NCBI RefSeq assembly: GCF_020740535.1
Contig: NZ_CP082362.1
Coordinates: 4,400,501-4,464,500 of the forward strand
Length of the DNA: 64,000 bases
DNA from: Streptomyces profundus
GTDB lineage: Bacteria; Actinomycetota; Actinomycetes; Streptomycetales; Streptomycetaceae
Direction: 5' to 3'
Shown here: positions 1-9,530 of the stretch, in pieces
How the letters are laid out: every line of letters starts with the position of its first letter
Numbering within the stretch: position 1 is the stretch's first letter
Program-made: the position numbers and the translations under genes
Notes under the pieces: generated by a model
What the model was told of the DNA's origin: nothing
Databases searched by the model: none
What the model saw: only the letters and a program-made list of their open reading frames with translations

Positions 1-1
1 G

Positions 2-1351
2 ATCCATCACGCGGGGGACTCCCGCTCCTGGGGCGAGGCGTGTCTGGAGGCGTTCGACCCGGCGACCAAGCGGCTGACGCTGACCGGCACACCGTTCCGC
101 TCGGACACCAACCCGATCCCGTTCGTCGCCTACGCGGAGGGCAACGACGGGGTGCGGCGCTCGGTCGCCGACTACACCTACGGCTATGGCAACGCGCTGG
201 CGGACGGCGTGGTGCGGCCGGTGATCTTCCTCTCCTACAGCGGCAGCATGCGCTGGCGCACCAAGGCGGGGGACGAGGTGGCGGCCCGGCTGGGCGAGCC
301 GATGACGAAGGACGCCGTCTCGCAGGCGTGGCGCACCGCGCTCGACCCCAGGGGCGAGTGGATGTCGGCGGTGCTGCGCGCCGCCGACCAGCGGCTGCGC
401 GAGGTGCGTCGGTCCATCCATGACGCCGGCGGTCTGGTGATCGCGAGCGATCAGGAATCGGCACGGGCCTATGCCAAGTTGATCAGGGAGATCACGGGGG
501 AGTCCGCCACCCTGGTGCTCTCCGACGACGCGGGCGCCTCGGGGCGGATCGAGGAGTTCCGGACCTCGGACGACCGCTGGATGGTCGCCGTGCGGATGGT
601 GTCCGAGGGCGTCGACGTGCCCAGGCTGGCCGTCGGGGTCTACGCCACCACCATCTCCACGCCGCTCTTCTTCGCCCAGGCGGTCGGCCGTTTCGTCCGG
701 TCCCGGAGGCGAGGCGAGACGGCCTCCGTCTTCCTGCCCACCATCCCCTCGCTGCTGGGCTTCGCGCACGAGCTGGAGCTGGAGCGCGATCATGTGCTGG
801 ACAAGCCGAAGAAGGCGGAGGAGGACCCGTACGCCGAGGAGGCCGCGCTGCTCGCCGAGGCGGAGCGGGAGCGGGACGAGCCGGACGGTGAGGAGCAGCT
901 CCCCTTCGAGGCACTGGAGTCGGAGGCCGTCTTCGACCGGGTGATGTACGACGGCGCCGAGTTCGGCATGCAGGCGCATCCGGGGAGCGAGGAGGAGCAG
1001 GACTACCTCGGCATCCCCGGGCTGCTGGAACCGGATCAGGTGCAGATGCTGCTCCAGAAGCGGCAGGCACGGCAGATCGCGCACAGCCGGCGCAAGCCGG
1101 ACGCGGAGGCCGATCTGATCGAGCTGCCGGCCGAGCGCCGCCCGGTGGTCTCGCACAAGGAGATGATGGAGCTGCGCCGCGAGCTGAACTCCCTGGTCGG
1201 TGCCTACTCCCACCAGTCGGGGAAGCCGCACGGGGCGGTCCACACCGAGCTGCGGCGGGTCTGCGGCGGCCCGGCGACGGCGGAGGCCACCGCGGGGCAG
1301 CTGCGGCAGCGGGTGCTCAAGGTGCGCGAGTGGGCCACGAAAATGCGCTGA
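2..1351 (+). CDS. DEAD/DEAH-box superfamily 2 helicase, 3' part only
   Basis: The reading frame is open from the first base of the window, so the N-terminus lies upstream. The first visible residues, IHHAGD, fit the tail of a DEAH-type motif II. LTGTPFRSD, about 35 residues on, is motif III. VSEGVDVPRLAVG (nt 600-640) is motif V and QAVGRFVRSRR (nt 678-710) is motif VI of the second RecA lobe. After the helicase core comes a highly charged, Glu-rich stretch and an uncharacterised C-terminal region of about 130 residues. The protein is expected to be an ATP-dependent nucleic acid translocase or helicase. Its substrate cannot be told from this fragment. Confidence 0.9.
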   Translation: MHHAGDSRSWGEACLEAFDPATKRLTLTGTPFRSDTNPIPFVAYAEGNDGVRRSVADYTYGYGNALADGVVRPVIFLSYSGSMRWRTKAGDEVAARLGEPMTKDAVSQAWRTALDPRGEWMSAVLRAADQRLREVRRSIHDAGGLVIASDQESARAYAKLIREITGESATLVLSDDAGASGRIEEFRTSDDRWMVAVRMVSEGVDVPRLAVGVYATTISTPLFFAQAVGRFVRSRRRGETASVFLPTIPSLLGFAHELELERDHVLDKPKKAEEDPYAEEAALLAEAERERDEPDGEEQLPFEALESEAVFDRVMYDGAEFGMQAHPGSEEEQDYLGIPGLLEPDQVQMLLQKRQARQIAHSRRKPDAEADLIELPAERRPVVSHKEMMELRRELNSLVGAYSHQSGKPHGAVHTELRRVCGGPATAEATAGQLRQRVLKVREWATKMR

Positions 1352-1619
1352 TCGCGCGGCCATAAAAGGGAGTTGCGGTAGATAGCGGTACCAATCGCCG
1401 GCGAACTGCTCGGAATCTGGACAGCCTCTTCCGCTGAGCGGTGACGCTCGATACATTTCCGGACACGCGTACACCCGGGTGGCAGAGCCGCCCCCGGGGA
1501 GTGCAGCCGGCTTCTGCTCCTTGGCATCCGCGACCGTTGGCCCACGCGCGCGCCGCGGCCGGGTCGGGAGTATCGCGGTGCCGGGCGGGACCTGCGGGCT
1601 CACCTGAGAAGGGGGCGTC

Positions 1620-2264
1620 GTGACCACCGAGACCTCTCAGACGCTCGACCGGGGCCTTCGGGTCCTCAAGCTCCTGGCGGAGACCGACCACGGGCTGACC
1701 GTGACCGAGCTCTCCCGCCAGATGGGCGTCAACCGAACCGTCGTCTACCGGCTGCTGGCCACCCTGGAACTGCACTCCCTGGTCCGACGCGACGCCAGCG
1801 GCCGGGCCCGGGTCGGCATCGGCGTGCTCGGCCTGGGCCGACAGGTGCACCCCCTGGTGCGGGACGCCGCGCTGCCGGCGCTGCGCACCCTCGCCGAGGA
1901 GCTGGGCGCGACCGCCCACCTCACCGTGGTCGACGGCACGGACGCGCTGGCCGTCGCCGTCGTCGAGCCCACCTGGACCGACTACCACGTCGCCTACCGC
2001 ACCGGCTTCCGGCACCCGCTGGAACAGGGCGCCGCCGGCCGCGCCATCCTCACCGGACGCTGCAAGGACATCGACGACGAGGACGGGTTCGTCGCCACCC
2101 ACGGCGAGTTGGAGGCGGGCGCCAGCGGCGCCGCCGCGCCGCTGCCGGCCGAGTGCGGCATCGAGGGCAGCGTGGGCGTGGTGCTGCTGAGCGACGTGGT
2201 GCCGCCCGAGGTGGGCCCGCGGGTGATCAGGGCGGCCAGGGAGGTGGCCGACGCGCTGCGTTAG
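1620..2264 (+). CDS. IclR-family transcriptional regulator
   Basis: This 214-residue protein starts at GTG 1620, behind a purine-rich GAGAAGGGGG at about 1606-1615. Residues 8-60 form an IclR-type winged helix-turn-helix (TVTELSRQMGVNRTVVYRLL), followed by the effector-binding domain with the family's AYRTGFRHPLEQGAAGRAIL segment. It is somewhat shorter than the usual 250 residues, mostly at the C-terminus. IclR proteins bind DNA as dimers or tetramers and respond to small aromatic or organic acids. The next gene begins 21 bp downstream but seems to have its own leaderless promoter. The target genes and effector are unknown. Confidence 0.88.
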   Translation: MTTETSQTLDRGLRVLKLLAETDHGLTVTELSRQMGVNRTVVYRLLATLELHSLVRRDASGRARVGIGVLGLGRQVHPLVRDAALPALRTLAEELGATAHLTVVDGTDALAVAVVEPTWTDYHVAYRTGFRHPLEQGAAGRAILTGRCKDIDDEDGFVATHGELEAGASGAAAPLPAECGIEGSVGVVLLSDVVPPEVGPRVIRAAREVADALR

Positions 2265-2272
2265 CACTGCGT

Positions 2273-2278
2273 TAGATT
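2273..2278 (+). promoter_or_regulatory. -10 element of a leaderless promoter (Lon-like protease)
   Basis: TAGATT lies exactly 7 nt before the ATG at 2286, and there is no Shine-Dalgarno sequence between them. This is the spacing expected when transcription begins at the start codon. No convincing -35 box is visible. Confidence 0.5.
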
Positions 2279-2285
2279 CGCTGCC

Positions 2286-3125
2286 ATGCCCGCAGCGCCG
2301 GCCGCGAAGACGGCCACCGACACCCCCGCCGACCGGCCGTCGCCCGAGCGCCGCAGGCGCCGCGTGCTGGCCTGCTGCGGCGCGGCGTTCGCCGCGCTGC
2401 TCGCGGTCACCGCGCTGGCCCCGCTGCCGTTCGCGGTGACCGAGCCGGGGATGACCGCCGACGTGTTGGGCGAGCACGGCGGCGAGCCGGTGATCCGGAT
2501 CAGCGGTGTCGAGCCGCTGCCGACGGCGGGCGAGCTGCGGATGACCACCATCAACGCCACCTCGCCCGACGCCACCATCCGGCTGGCGGACGTGGTCAGC
2601 GGGTACTTCGCCGACGACCGGGCGGTGCTGCCGAGGGACTCGGTCTATCCGGTGGGGGAATCGACGGAGGAGATCAGGGACCACAACGCGGAGCAGATGC
2701 GCTCCTCCCAGGACGCGGCTGTGGCCGCCGCGCTCGGCCATCTGGGCCGCTCGGACGAGGGCATCGAGATCGAGCTGAACCTCAGCGACGTGGGGGGGCC
2801 GAGCGCCGGGCTGCTCTTCTCGCTCGGCCTGGTCGCCCTGTTGGACGGCGACGGGCAGGGGGGCGACCTCACCGGCGGCCTGGTGATCGCAGGCACCGGC
2901 ACCATCGATGCCGACGGCACCGTGGGCGCGGTCGGCGGGGTGCCGTTGAAGACGCACGCGGCTCGGGCGGACGGCGCCGAGGTGTTCCTGGTGCCGCACG
3001 ACGAGTGCGACGCGGCCAGCGGCAACGCGCCGGACGGGCTCCGCCTGGTCCCCGTGGAGACGCTCACGGACGCGATCACCAGCCTGCGCGCCCTGGCCAC
3101 GGACGGTTCGGCGCCCTCCTGCTGA
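2286..3125 (+). CDS. Membrane-anchored Lon-like (S16) serine protease lacking a PDZ domain
   Basis: This 279-residue protein has a basic N-terminus, one membrane segment (about residues 28-50) and an extracytoplasmic part. It resembles YlbL-type proteases: it has the family's linker (MRSSQDAAVAAAL) and then the S16 catalytic domain with Ser in GGPSAG (about residue 174) and Lys in PLKTHAARADGAEVFLVP (about residue 222). Family members normally carry about 80 residues of PDZ domain between linker and protease. Here the linker runs almost directly into the catalytic domain. The predicted role is cleavage of a membrane or secreted substrate. Confidence 0.85.
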   Translation: MPAAPAAKTATDTPADRPSPERRRRRVLACCGAAFAALLAVTALAPLPFAVTEPGMTADVLGEHGGEPVIRISGVEPLPTAGELRMTTINATSPDATIRLADVVSGYFADDRAVLPRDSVYPVGESTEEIRDHNAEQMRSSQDAAVAAALGHLGRSDEGIEIELNLSDVGGPSAGLLFSLGLVALLDGDGQGGDLTGGLVIAGTGTIDADGTVGAVGGVPLKTHAARADGAEVFLVPHDECDAASGNAPDGLRLVPVETLTDAITSLRALATDGSAPSC

Positions 3126-3164
3126 CCGGCTCCTGCCGACCGGCGGGGGCGCCGGAACGGGAAA

Positions 3165-3195
3165 CCGCCCCCGCGAGTGCAGGTCGCGGGGGCGG
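3165..3195. terminator. Bidirectional terminator between the Lon-like protease gene and hppD
   Basis: A perfect 12-bp stem (CCGCCCCCGCGA, 3165-3176, with its complement at 3184-3195) and a 7-nt loop sit between two convergent genes. There is no U-tract, as is usual in Streptomyces. Confidence 0.75.
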
Positions 3196-3213
3196 CTGTG
3201 GGGGGTGGTGATG

Positions 3214-4489
<1,276 letters not shown>

Positions 4490-5122
4490 GTGGCGATCGA
4501 CACACTGGACGCACGGCTGATCGAGCTGTTGGCGCACGAGCCACGGATCGGGGTGCTGGAGGCGTCCCGCCGGCTCGGCGTGGCCAGGGGCACGGCCCAG
4601 GCGCGGCTGGAGAAGCTCAGCGCCCGGGGCGTGATCCGAGGCTTCGGCCCCGAGGTGGACCCGGCGGCCATCGGGTTCCCGGTCACCGCCTTCGTCACCC
4701 TGGAGATCACCCAGGGTGTCGGCGAGCGGGTCAGACGGCATCTGCGGCGGGTGCCGGAGGTGTTGGAGCTGCACACCATCACGGGCCAGGGCGATCTGCT
4801 CTGCCGGCTGGTGGCCCGCTCCAACGAGGATCTGCAGCGGGTGATCGACCAGGTCGTCGGGTTCGCAGGGATCGTCCGCTCGTCCACGGTGATCGCGCTC
4901 TCCAACCCGGTGCCGCTGCGGACGATACCGCTGGTGCGGCACGCCGCCGGCGGCTCAGCCGGTGGCCTCCCCGGTGTCGTCGAACCGGCCGCCGAGGTCG
5001 GTGTGTTCGGGGCGGTCGGTGAGGCCGGTGAGGTCGGTCAGGTCGGTGAGGTCCGTCAGGTCGGTGAGGCCCCCGAGGTCGGCGGGCCGGTCTCGGGGGG
5101 AGAGCCGCCCGAGGTCGGGTAG
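4490..5122 (+). CDS. Lrp/AsnC-family transcriptional regulator with a repeat-encoded C-terminal tail
   Basis: Start GTG 4490 follows GGAAGGGG. Residues 1-50 form the AsnC-type helix-turn-helix (IGVLEASRRLGVARGTAQAR). Residues 60-150 form the RAM/ligand domain (VPEVLELHTITGQGDLLCRL), ending with the family's NPVPLRTIPLV. Orthologues stop near residue 155. This protein runs on for about 55 residues of Val/Gly/Glu repeats (GEVGQVGEVRQVGE) encoded by a 9-bp repeat tract that lies inside the 3' end of the convergent ssgG-like gene. The position opposite hppD suggests regulation of tyrosine catabolism. The tail is probably disordered. Confidence 0.88.
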   Translation: MAIDTLDARLIELLAHEPRIGVLEASRRLGVARGTAQARLEKLSARGVIRGFGPEVDPAAIGFPVTAFVTLEITQGVGERVRRHLRRVPEVLELHTITGQGDLLCRLVARSNEDLQRVIDQVVGFAGIVRSSTVIALSNPVPLRTIPLVRHAAGGSAGGLPGVVEPAAEVGVFGAVGEAGEVGQVGEVRQVGEAPEVGGPVSGGEPPEVG

Positions 5123-5665
5123 TTCGGCGAGGTCGGTCAGGTCGGACACCTGGGACAGGCCCGGCAGCTCGGAGCGGCTCGGCCGCTCCGTCGCCCGGTC
5201 GTGCCGCTCCTCCGTCTCCGACCGGCCCCGCGCGTCGGCGAGCGGGGCGGACAGCAGCGCCGACAGCGCGTCCGTGATGTCCCAGTCGCGCCCCTCGCGC
5301 CCCGGCGGCACCACGCGCATCGTCCGCTCCAGCCAGGCCGCGACCGAGTGTGCCGGGACCCGCAGCAGCGCGTCCCCGTCGGGGGAGCGCAGCGAGAGGC
5401 AGACCGCGCTGCCGAGCCCGCGGTGCTCCTCGGGCAGATCCGGCCAGACCCGCACATCACCCTGCCCTGCCGGCCGGAACACGCCCTCCACCAGCAACTC
5501 CCTGGCGAACGTCCACTGCACGGGGGCGTCCGAGCCGATATGGAACGTGATGTGCACCGCAAAGGGGTCGTCCGAGCGGTAGCTGAGCCGGGCCGGGATG
5601 AGGATGCTGCGCTCCGGGGCGAGCACCAACTCAACGTCCAACTCCCGCTCGATGATGGTCTGCAT
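4955..5665 (-). CDS. ssgG: SsgA-like sporulation/cell-division protein, SsgG type, with extended tail
   Basis: ATG 5665 follows AAGAAGGGGG. Residues 1-135 are a complete SsgA-like protein (SALP) domain: the predicted beta-rich start is followed by LPARLSYRSDDPFAVHITFH-like and WTFARELLVEGVFRPAG segments and the Trp-containing VWPDLP. SALPs act in septum placement and spore-wall synthesis. The assignment to SsgG rests on the neighbourhood (hppD and the Lrp regulator on one side, RDD genes on the other), as recalled for S. coelicolor, not on a search. SALPs normally have about 130-145 residues. This one has 236, ending in LTD repeats (LTDLTDLTDLTDLTGLTD). The last 168 bp overlap the convergent Lrp-type gene. 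Confidence 0.85.
   Translation of the reverse strand: MQTIIERELDVELVLAPERSILIPARLSYRSDDPFAVHITFHIGSDAPVQWTFARELLVEGVFRPAGQGDVRVWPDLPEEHRGLGSAVCLSLRSPDGDALLRVPAHSVAAWLERTMRVVPPGREGRDWDITDALSALLSAPLADARGRSETEERHDRATERPSRSELPGLSQVSDLTDLAELPDLGRLSPRDRPADLGGLTDLTDLTDLTDLTGLTDRPEHTDLGGRFDDTGEATG
5015..5068. repeat. 9-bp tandem repeat read as coding sequence on both strands
   Basis: Six consecutive 9-bp units (GTCGGTGAG, GCCGGTGAG, GTCGGTCAG, GTCGGTGAG, GTCCGTCAG, GTCGGTGAG), with degenerate units to about 5146, lie where two convergent genes overlap. Read on + they give VGE/VGQ in the Lrp-type regulator. Read on - they give LTD in the SsgG-like protein. Confidence 0.9.
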
Positions 5666-6121
5666 GACAAGACCCCCTTCTTTGTGGTCACTTCACCCAC
5701 GCTGGTGCCGTCTGGGGGAGGAGAGTGGAGCGGCGGCCTCCTATTACGCGGGTTGCCGAACTTTTCCCGAGCACCCCGCGGGGGTTCGCGTCCACGCGGC
5801 GCGGTGGATTGTCAGTGGCGGGGATTACCTTCGTCACCATGAGTGAGCGAATCAGGGGAGAAGGCCGGACGCGCGGGGATCTCCGCCGGCGCGAGGCGGG
5901 CTCGTCGGCGGGCCCAAGAGCGCTGTCGACGCGGCGGGTTGGGCGGGCCAGGGCGTGGCCGGCGGGGCCTCCGCCGCCTCGATTCCCCGCAGTCGGCCGC
6001 AGTTCGTTAGGGTCCTCGTACAACAGACTGACTCGGGGTATCGCCGCACGCGCGGCGACGTAACATCATATCCCGCAGAGACCATGAGCAGGATGTACGG
6101 ACGAGGGGATTCGGCCCGCCT
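5666..6121. other. 456-bp stretch without a firmly supported gene
   Basis: This lies between the ssgG-like start and the first RDD gene. Two overlapping + ORFs compete. One has ATG 5839 and 74 codons to 6063, with a leaderless-type TACCTT exactly 7 nt upstream, but its Arg-rich product looks like an out-of-frame reading. The other is an open frame after a stop at 5844 that ends at TGA 6123, overlapping the next ATG as ATGA; its best start is GTG 5955 (56 residues). Neither resembles a family I know. The promoter of the RDD gene should lie here, possibly in the A/T-rich 6058-6072. Confidence 0.4.
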
Positions 6122-8068
6122 ATGAGCCTCCCACCCGCAGGAAACGCCAGCGGCCCGGGGCCCAACTGGTATCCCGACCCGTCCATTCCGGGCTATATCC
6201 GGTACTGGGACGGTCAGACCTGGGTTCCCGGCAGCAGCCGGCCCGAGCCACGGGAGGGCGAGCCGATGCCGACGCCTCCGGCAGCCGGGTCGGGCGGCGC
6301 CGCCCTGCCCGAGCAGCAGGGGCGCGCCGAGATCGCGCCCGGCGGCGACCAACGCGGCGGCCCCTGGCGCCCCGACGAGGACGTGAGCACCTCTCCGGTG
6401 GCGGCGCCGGGCCGGGGCGACCCTCGCGGCCAGTTCCAGCGCACGCCGTCCGAGGGCTCCGAACCGCCGGCGCTGGCCGCTTCGGCGGAGCCCAGCCCTC
6501 CGCTCGGCCTCTCCCTCCCGCCCCAACGAAGCGCCTCCGGCGCCTCGGCGGGTGCCTCCGGCGGTTCCGCCACCCCGCCGGCGGGTGCCTCCGGCGGTTC
6601 GACCACCCCGCCGGCGGGTGCGGACGCGCCGGCCCCCGCGGGCGGTCCTCCCGGCCTCGGCCTCCCCGGTCAGTCGGGTGCCCCGGGTGGGGGTAACGCG
6701 CAGGCCGCTGCGGCTGGTTCGTCCGGTGCCCCGGCGGGTGCCGCTCCTGCGGGCGGTCCTCCTGGCCTCGGTCTGCCCGGCCAGCCGGGTGGGGCCGTTC
6801 CGGCGGCCGGTGCTCCCGGTCAGTCGGGTGCCCCGGGTGGGGGTAACGCGCAGGCCGCCGCGGCTGGTTCGTCCGGTGCCCCGGCGGGTGCCGCTCCTGC
6901 GGGGGGTCCTCCCGGTCTTGGCCTGCCCGGCCAGCCCGGTGCCCCGGGTGGGGCCACTCCGGCCTCGGGCGCCCCCGGTTTCCCGGGTCAGCCCGGTGCC
7001 CCCGGTGCCCCCGGTGGTCAACAGCCGCCGGCCGGTGCGGGGTTCCCCGGTCAGCAGGCTCCCGCCGGTGTGGGGTCGCCCGGTCAGCCCGGTGGGCAGC
7101 AGGCGCCTCCGGGCGCCGGCTTTCCCGGGCAGGCCGGGCAGCAGCCCGGCTACGGCTTTCCCCAGCCCGGTCAGCCGGGGCAGCAGCCCGGGTACGGGTT
7201 TCCGCCGGCCTCCGGCGCGGGTGCGCCAGGTCAGCCGCCCGCAGGGCCAGGCTTCCCGCCCGGCGGGAACGGCCAGCCGGGCCAGTCCGGCTACGGCTTC
7301 CCGCAGCCCGGTGGCCAGCCCGGTCAGCCCGGTCAGCCAGGTCAGGGCCAGCCGGGCTCCGGCTACGGCTTTCCCCAGCAGGGCCCTCCCGCCGGCCAGC
7401 CCGGCGGCTACGGCTACCCGCCGCCCGCCCAGGGCGCCCCTCAGGGCGGCTACGGCTATCCGCCGCAGCAGCCGAGCTCGCAGTCGTCGTATCTCCAGTC
7501 CCACGAGGGCGCCCCGCTCACCATGATGGGCAAGCTCGCCGAGCCGGAGCAGAAGTATCCGGCCCCTTCGGGGCGCCGGCTGACGGCCCGGCTGCTGGAT
7601 CTGATCCTGCCGCTCGGCGGTGCGATCGCGCTGGCGGTGCCGCTGCTCGGGGATGCCAGGGACCACATCAGCGACCGGATCGACGCCATCGAGCATGCCG
7701 GCGTCAACGAGCAGATCTGGTTGATCGACGGCACCACCGGCGGCTATCTCGGCATGGTGCTCGGGGTGTTCTTCGGCGTGGGGCTGCTCTTCGAGGTGCT
7801 GCCCGTCGCGCTCTGGGGCACCACCCTGGGCAAGGCGATCTGCGGGATTCAGGTGCTGGACATGCGGAGTCAGGAGGCGCCGTCGTTCGGCAGCGCGCTC
7901 TGGCGCTGGCTGGTCTACAACCTCCTCGTCGTGGTGTTGGCCGGCATCGTCAACATGATTCTGGCCGTGCGGGACCGGCCCTGGCGTCAGGGCTGGCACG
8001 ACAAGGCGGCGAAGACGTTCGTGGCCACCAAGAAGAAGCCGGCTGACCCGGTCGGACCAGCCCGGTAG
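6122..8068 (+). CDS. DUF2510/RDD-family membrane protein with long collagen-like Pro-Gly region
   Basis: This protein has 648 residues. Residues 14-40 match a DUF2510-type motif ([20 protein letters not shown]). About 400 residues of Pro/Gly/Gln/Ala low complexity follow ([12 protein letters not shown] and GAPG units, including a 120-bp internal duplication). The C-terminal 170 residues are an RDD domain: [17 protein letters not shown], a periplasmic stretch, a second membrane segment ([24 protein letters not shown]), [14 protein letters not shown], and a third segment before [13 protein letters not shown] proteins are membrane proteins of mostly unknown function. The repeat region is probably a flexible cytoplasmic tail. 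A second RDD gene follows 56 bp downstream. Confidence 0.88.
   Translation: MSLPPAGNASGPGPNWYPDPSIPGYIRYWDGQTWVPGSSRPEPREGEPMPTPPAAGSGGAALPEQQGRAEIAPGGDQRGGPWRPDEDVSTSPVAAPGRGDPRGQFQRTPSEGSEPPALAASAEPSPPLGLSLPPQRSASGASAGASGGSATPPAGASGGSTTPPAGADAPAPAGGPPGLGLPGQSGAPGGGNAQAAAAGSSGAPAGAAPAGGPPGLGLPGQPGGAVPAAGAPGQSGAPGGGNAQAAAAGSSGAPAGAAPAGGPPGLGLPGQPGAPGGATPASGAPGFPGQPGAPGAPGGQQPPAGAGFPGQQAPAGVGSPGQPGGQQAPPGAGFPGQAGQQPGYGFPQPGQPGQQPGYGFPPASGAGAPGQPPAGPGFPPGGNGQPGQSGYGFPQPGGQPGQPGQPGQGQPGSGYGFPQQGPPAGQPGGYGYPPPAQGAPQGGYGYPPQQPSSQSSYLQSHEGAPLTMMGKLAEPEQKYPAPSGRRLTARLLDLILPLGGAIALAVPLLGDARDHISDRIDAIEHAGVNEQIWLIDGTTGGYLGMVLGVFFGVGLLFEVLPVALWGTTLGKAICGIQVLDMRSQEAPSFGSALWRWLVYNLLVVVLAGIVNMILAVRDRPWRQGWHDKAAKTFVATKKKPADPVGPAR
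6671..6940 (+). repeat. 120-bp direct duplication inside the RDD gene
   Basis: Bases 6671-6790 and 6821-6940 are near-identical (they begin CAGTCGGGTGCCCCGGGTGG) and differ at only a few positions. Each encodes [16 protein letters not shown] followed by [20 protein letters not shown]. The offset is 150 bp, so the reading frame is kept. Confidence 0.9.
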
Positions 8069-8111
8069 CCCATCCGCCGGCCGTCCGGATGCGGTCGTGC
8101 CGGGGGCGGGG

Positions 8112-8117
8112 TGGACT
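8112..8117 (+). promoter_or_regulatory. Possible weak leaderless -10 (second RDD gene)
   Basis: TGGACT lies 7 nt before ATG 8125, and the seven bases (CGCTGCC) are the same as those before the Lon-like protease ATG at 2286. The conserved A at the second position is missing, so this is a weak candidate. No Shine-Dalgarno sequence is visible for this gene. Confidence 0.3.
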
Positions 8118-8124
8118 CGCTGCC

Positions 8125-8772
8125 ATGAGCACCGAGCAGCCGCGCCCAGGCCCCGGCGACGAGCCGGCACGCGATCGGCCCATCGAGCCCACCCTTCGCG
8201 ACGAGTCCGGGTTGCCTCCCGCACCGCCCCCGCCGGCGGCCGGCGGGGGCGCGCCCGGCGCCGGCGTCCCCACGGGGGCTGACCGCTACGGCGGCAACCC
8301 CTACGGCGATGCCCAGGGGGCCGCCGACCCGCTGGCGGGCATGCCGCCCCTGGCCGCGCTCTGGCGGCGGTTGGTGGCCAGGATCATCGACATCGTGATC
8401 GTCGCGGTTCCGGTGACGCTCATTCTCTGGCCGTTCGCCGGCGGCTACGACAACGACGGGGACGGCTCCTACGGGCGGCAGGCCGTGGTCCTGCTGGTCT
8501 ACTTCGTCTACGAGGCGCTGATGCTCAGCGCACGCGGCCAGACCCTGGGCAAGATGGCCATGAGGATTCGGGTGGCGATGCTGGCCGACGGGGCGGTGCC
8601 GCACGGCAGCCCCGCCTGGCTCCGGGCCGGCGTCTACTCGCTGCCCCAGCTGCTGCCCTACGTCGGCTTCATCTTCTGGCTCGTCAACGTGCTGTTCTGC
8701 ACCTGGGACCGCCCCTACCGCCAGTGTCTGCACGACAAGGCGGCCAGGACCCTGGTGGTCTCCACCGCGTGA
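8125..8772 (+). CDS. RDD-family membrane protein
   Basis: ATG 8125 begins MSTEQPRPGPGDEP, and the protein has 215 residues. A Pro-rich disordered N-terminus of about 70 residues precedes an RDD domain: LWRRLVARIIDIVIVAVPVTLILWPF (first membrane segment), QAVVLLVYFVYEALMLSARG (second), then QTLGKMAMRIRVAM, a third hydrophobic stretch (LLPYVGFIFWLVNVLFC) and CLHDKAARTLVV. It is a close paralogue of the preceding gene without the long collagen-like part, and the two likely act together. Function is unknown. Confidence 0.87.
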   Translation: MSTEQPRPGPGDEPARDRPIEPTLRDESGLPPAPPPPAAGGGAPGAGVPTGADRYGGNPYGDAQGAADPLAGMPPLAALWRRLVARIIDIVIVAVPVTLILWPFAGGYDNDGDGSYGRQAVVLLVYFVYEALMLSARGQTLGKMAMRIRVAMLADGAVPHGSPAWLRAGVYSLPQLLPYVGFIFWLVNVLFCTWDRPYRQCLHDKAARTLVVSTA

Positions 8773-8780
8773 GCGCGCGC

Positions 8781-8803
8781 GGCCCCGCCCGTTCGACGGG
8801 GCC
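8781..8803. terminator. Probable bidirectional terminator after the RDD genes
   Basis: A GGCCCCG/CGGGGCC stem of 7 bp with a 9-nt loop sits between two convergent 3' ends, followed at once by further G/C-rich inverted sequence. Confidence 0.5.
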
Positions 8804-8814
8804 GGGGCCGTCGT

Positions 8815-9111
8815 TCAGACCCGCGCCCCTGAGCGCTCGGCGACGGGCGCGAGGCCCTGCCGGGGAGCGGCGACCGGCGCCGGGACAGAAGCCGGTGCCG
8901 AAGCGGGGACGGGCGCCGGCGCGGCCGAACGGGAGCTGCCGGAACGGGCGTTGACGAGCAGCGCCACTCCGGTGCCGGCGGCCAGCGCGCCGCCGGCGAT
9001 CGCCAGGGCGACGGGCAGGGAGTCGGCGGGGACCAGAAGCAGCGTCAGGAACGTGAGGGTGATGACGGTGACCGAACCGTAGGCGATCTGCACGGGGGTC
9101 GGGTGCGGCAT
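8815..9111 (-). CDS. Small two-span membrane protein
   Basis: The protein has 98 residues from ATG 9111 (MPHPTPVQIAYGS), with a GAGGACGG-like ribosome binding site upstream. The longer in-frame extension to 9351 has no membrane-protein character and crosses a repeat-rich intergenic region, so it was not used. Two hydrophobic helices (VTVITLTFLTLLLVPA and LPVALAIAGGALAAGTGVAL) are followed by an Ala/Pro/Val-rich cytoplasmic or external tail of about 40 residues. I do not recognise a named family. The gene is convergent with the RDD genes. Confidence 0.7.
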   Translation of the reverse strand: MPHPTPVQIAYGSVTVITLTFLTLLLVPADSLPVALAIAGGALAAGTGVALLVNARSGSSRSAAPAPVPASAPASVPAPVAAPRQGLAPVAERSGARV

Positions 9112-9530
9112 GGCGGTATCCGTCCTCGGATGGAGAGCTGTAGCCGTCGGGAAGGCGAGGGGGTGACCTTCCCATCGAACGACTCTACGAGCCTCGATGC
9201 CCGGCCGGCGAGCCGGGTAAGCGTGGTGGTTCGGTGGGGTGGGAGCACGGGGGGCGCATCGGTTCATCCGCCCGGGCGCCACGGATGGATCGCCGAGGAA
9301 CCGTCCAGGAACCGCCGAGGGAACGCTGCGGGACCGCCGAGGGAACAGCATGGGATCGCCCGCCGGATCGCCGCCGGATCGCCGTCACTTCGCTTAACGG
9401 AGAGCTGACAGGCGCCTGCAAAACGTTAGTTGGCCCCTGAGTTTGAATCAAGGTCTGTCTTTTTCTGTCTTACTCATGTCAAATGCGTCCCGATAGATCA
9501 CTGCGTGCGCAGGGGAGGACTGGCGAACAG
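9112..9530. other. Intergenic region upstream of the M6 metalloprotease
   Basis: 419 bp without a supported gene. The first part holds the start region of the small membrane gene. Bases 9287-9390 contain degenerate GGAACCGCCGAGGGAAC-like repeats. Bases 9420-9500 are unusually A/T-rich (GTTTGAATCAAGG, TCTTTTTCTGTCTTACTC) and probably hold the protease promoter. Confidence 0.6.
9287..9390. repeat. Degenerate short direct repeats
   Basis: Three copies of GGRNCGCCGAGGRAAC spaced about 22 bp apart are followed by three GGATCGCC(C)GCC-like units. They lie between two divergent genes and upstream of the protease promoter region. They are not coding in either direction. Confidence 0.6.

Noticed and set aside
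5852..8224. 790-codon open frame on the minus strand opposite the RDD gene
   Set aside because: The repeats of the RDD gene keep the opposite frame open (TGLTG and RRSGT units). It has no domain or ribosome binding site.
9112..9351. 80-residue N-terminal extension of the small membrane protein
   Set aside because: It runs through degenerate repeats and has no ribosome binding site. ATG 9111 gives a normal two-span protein.
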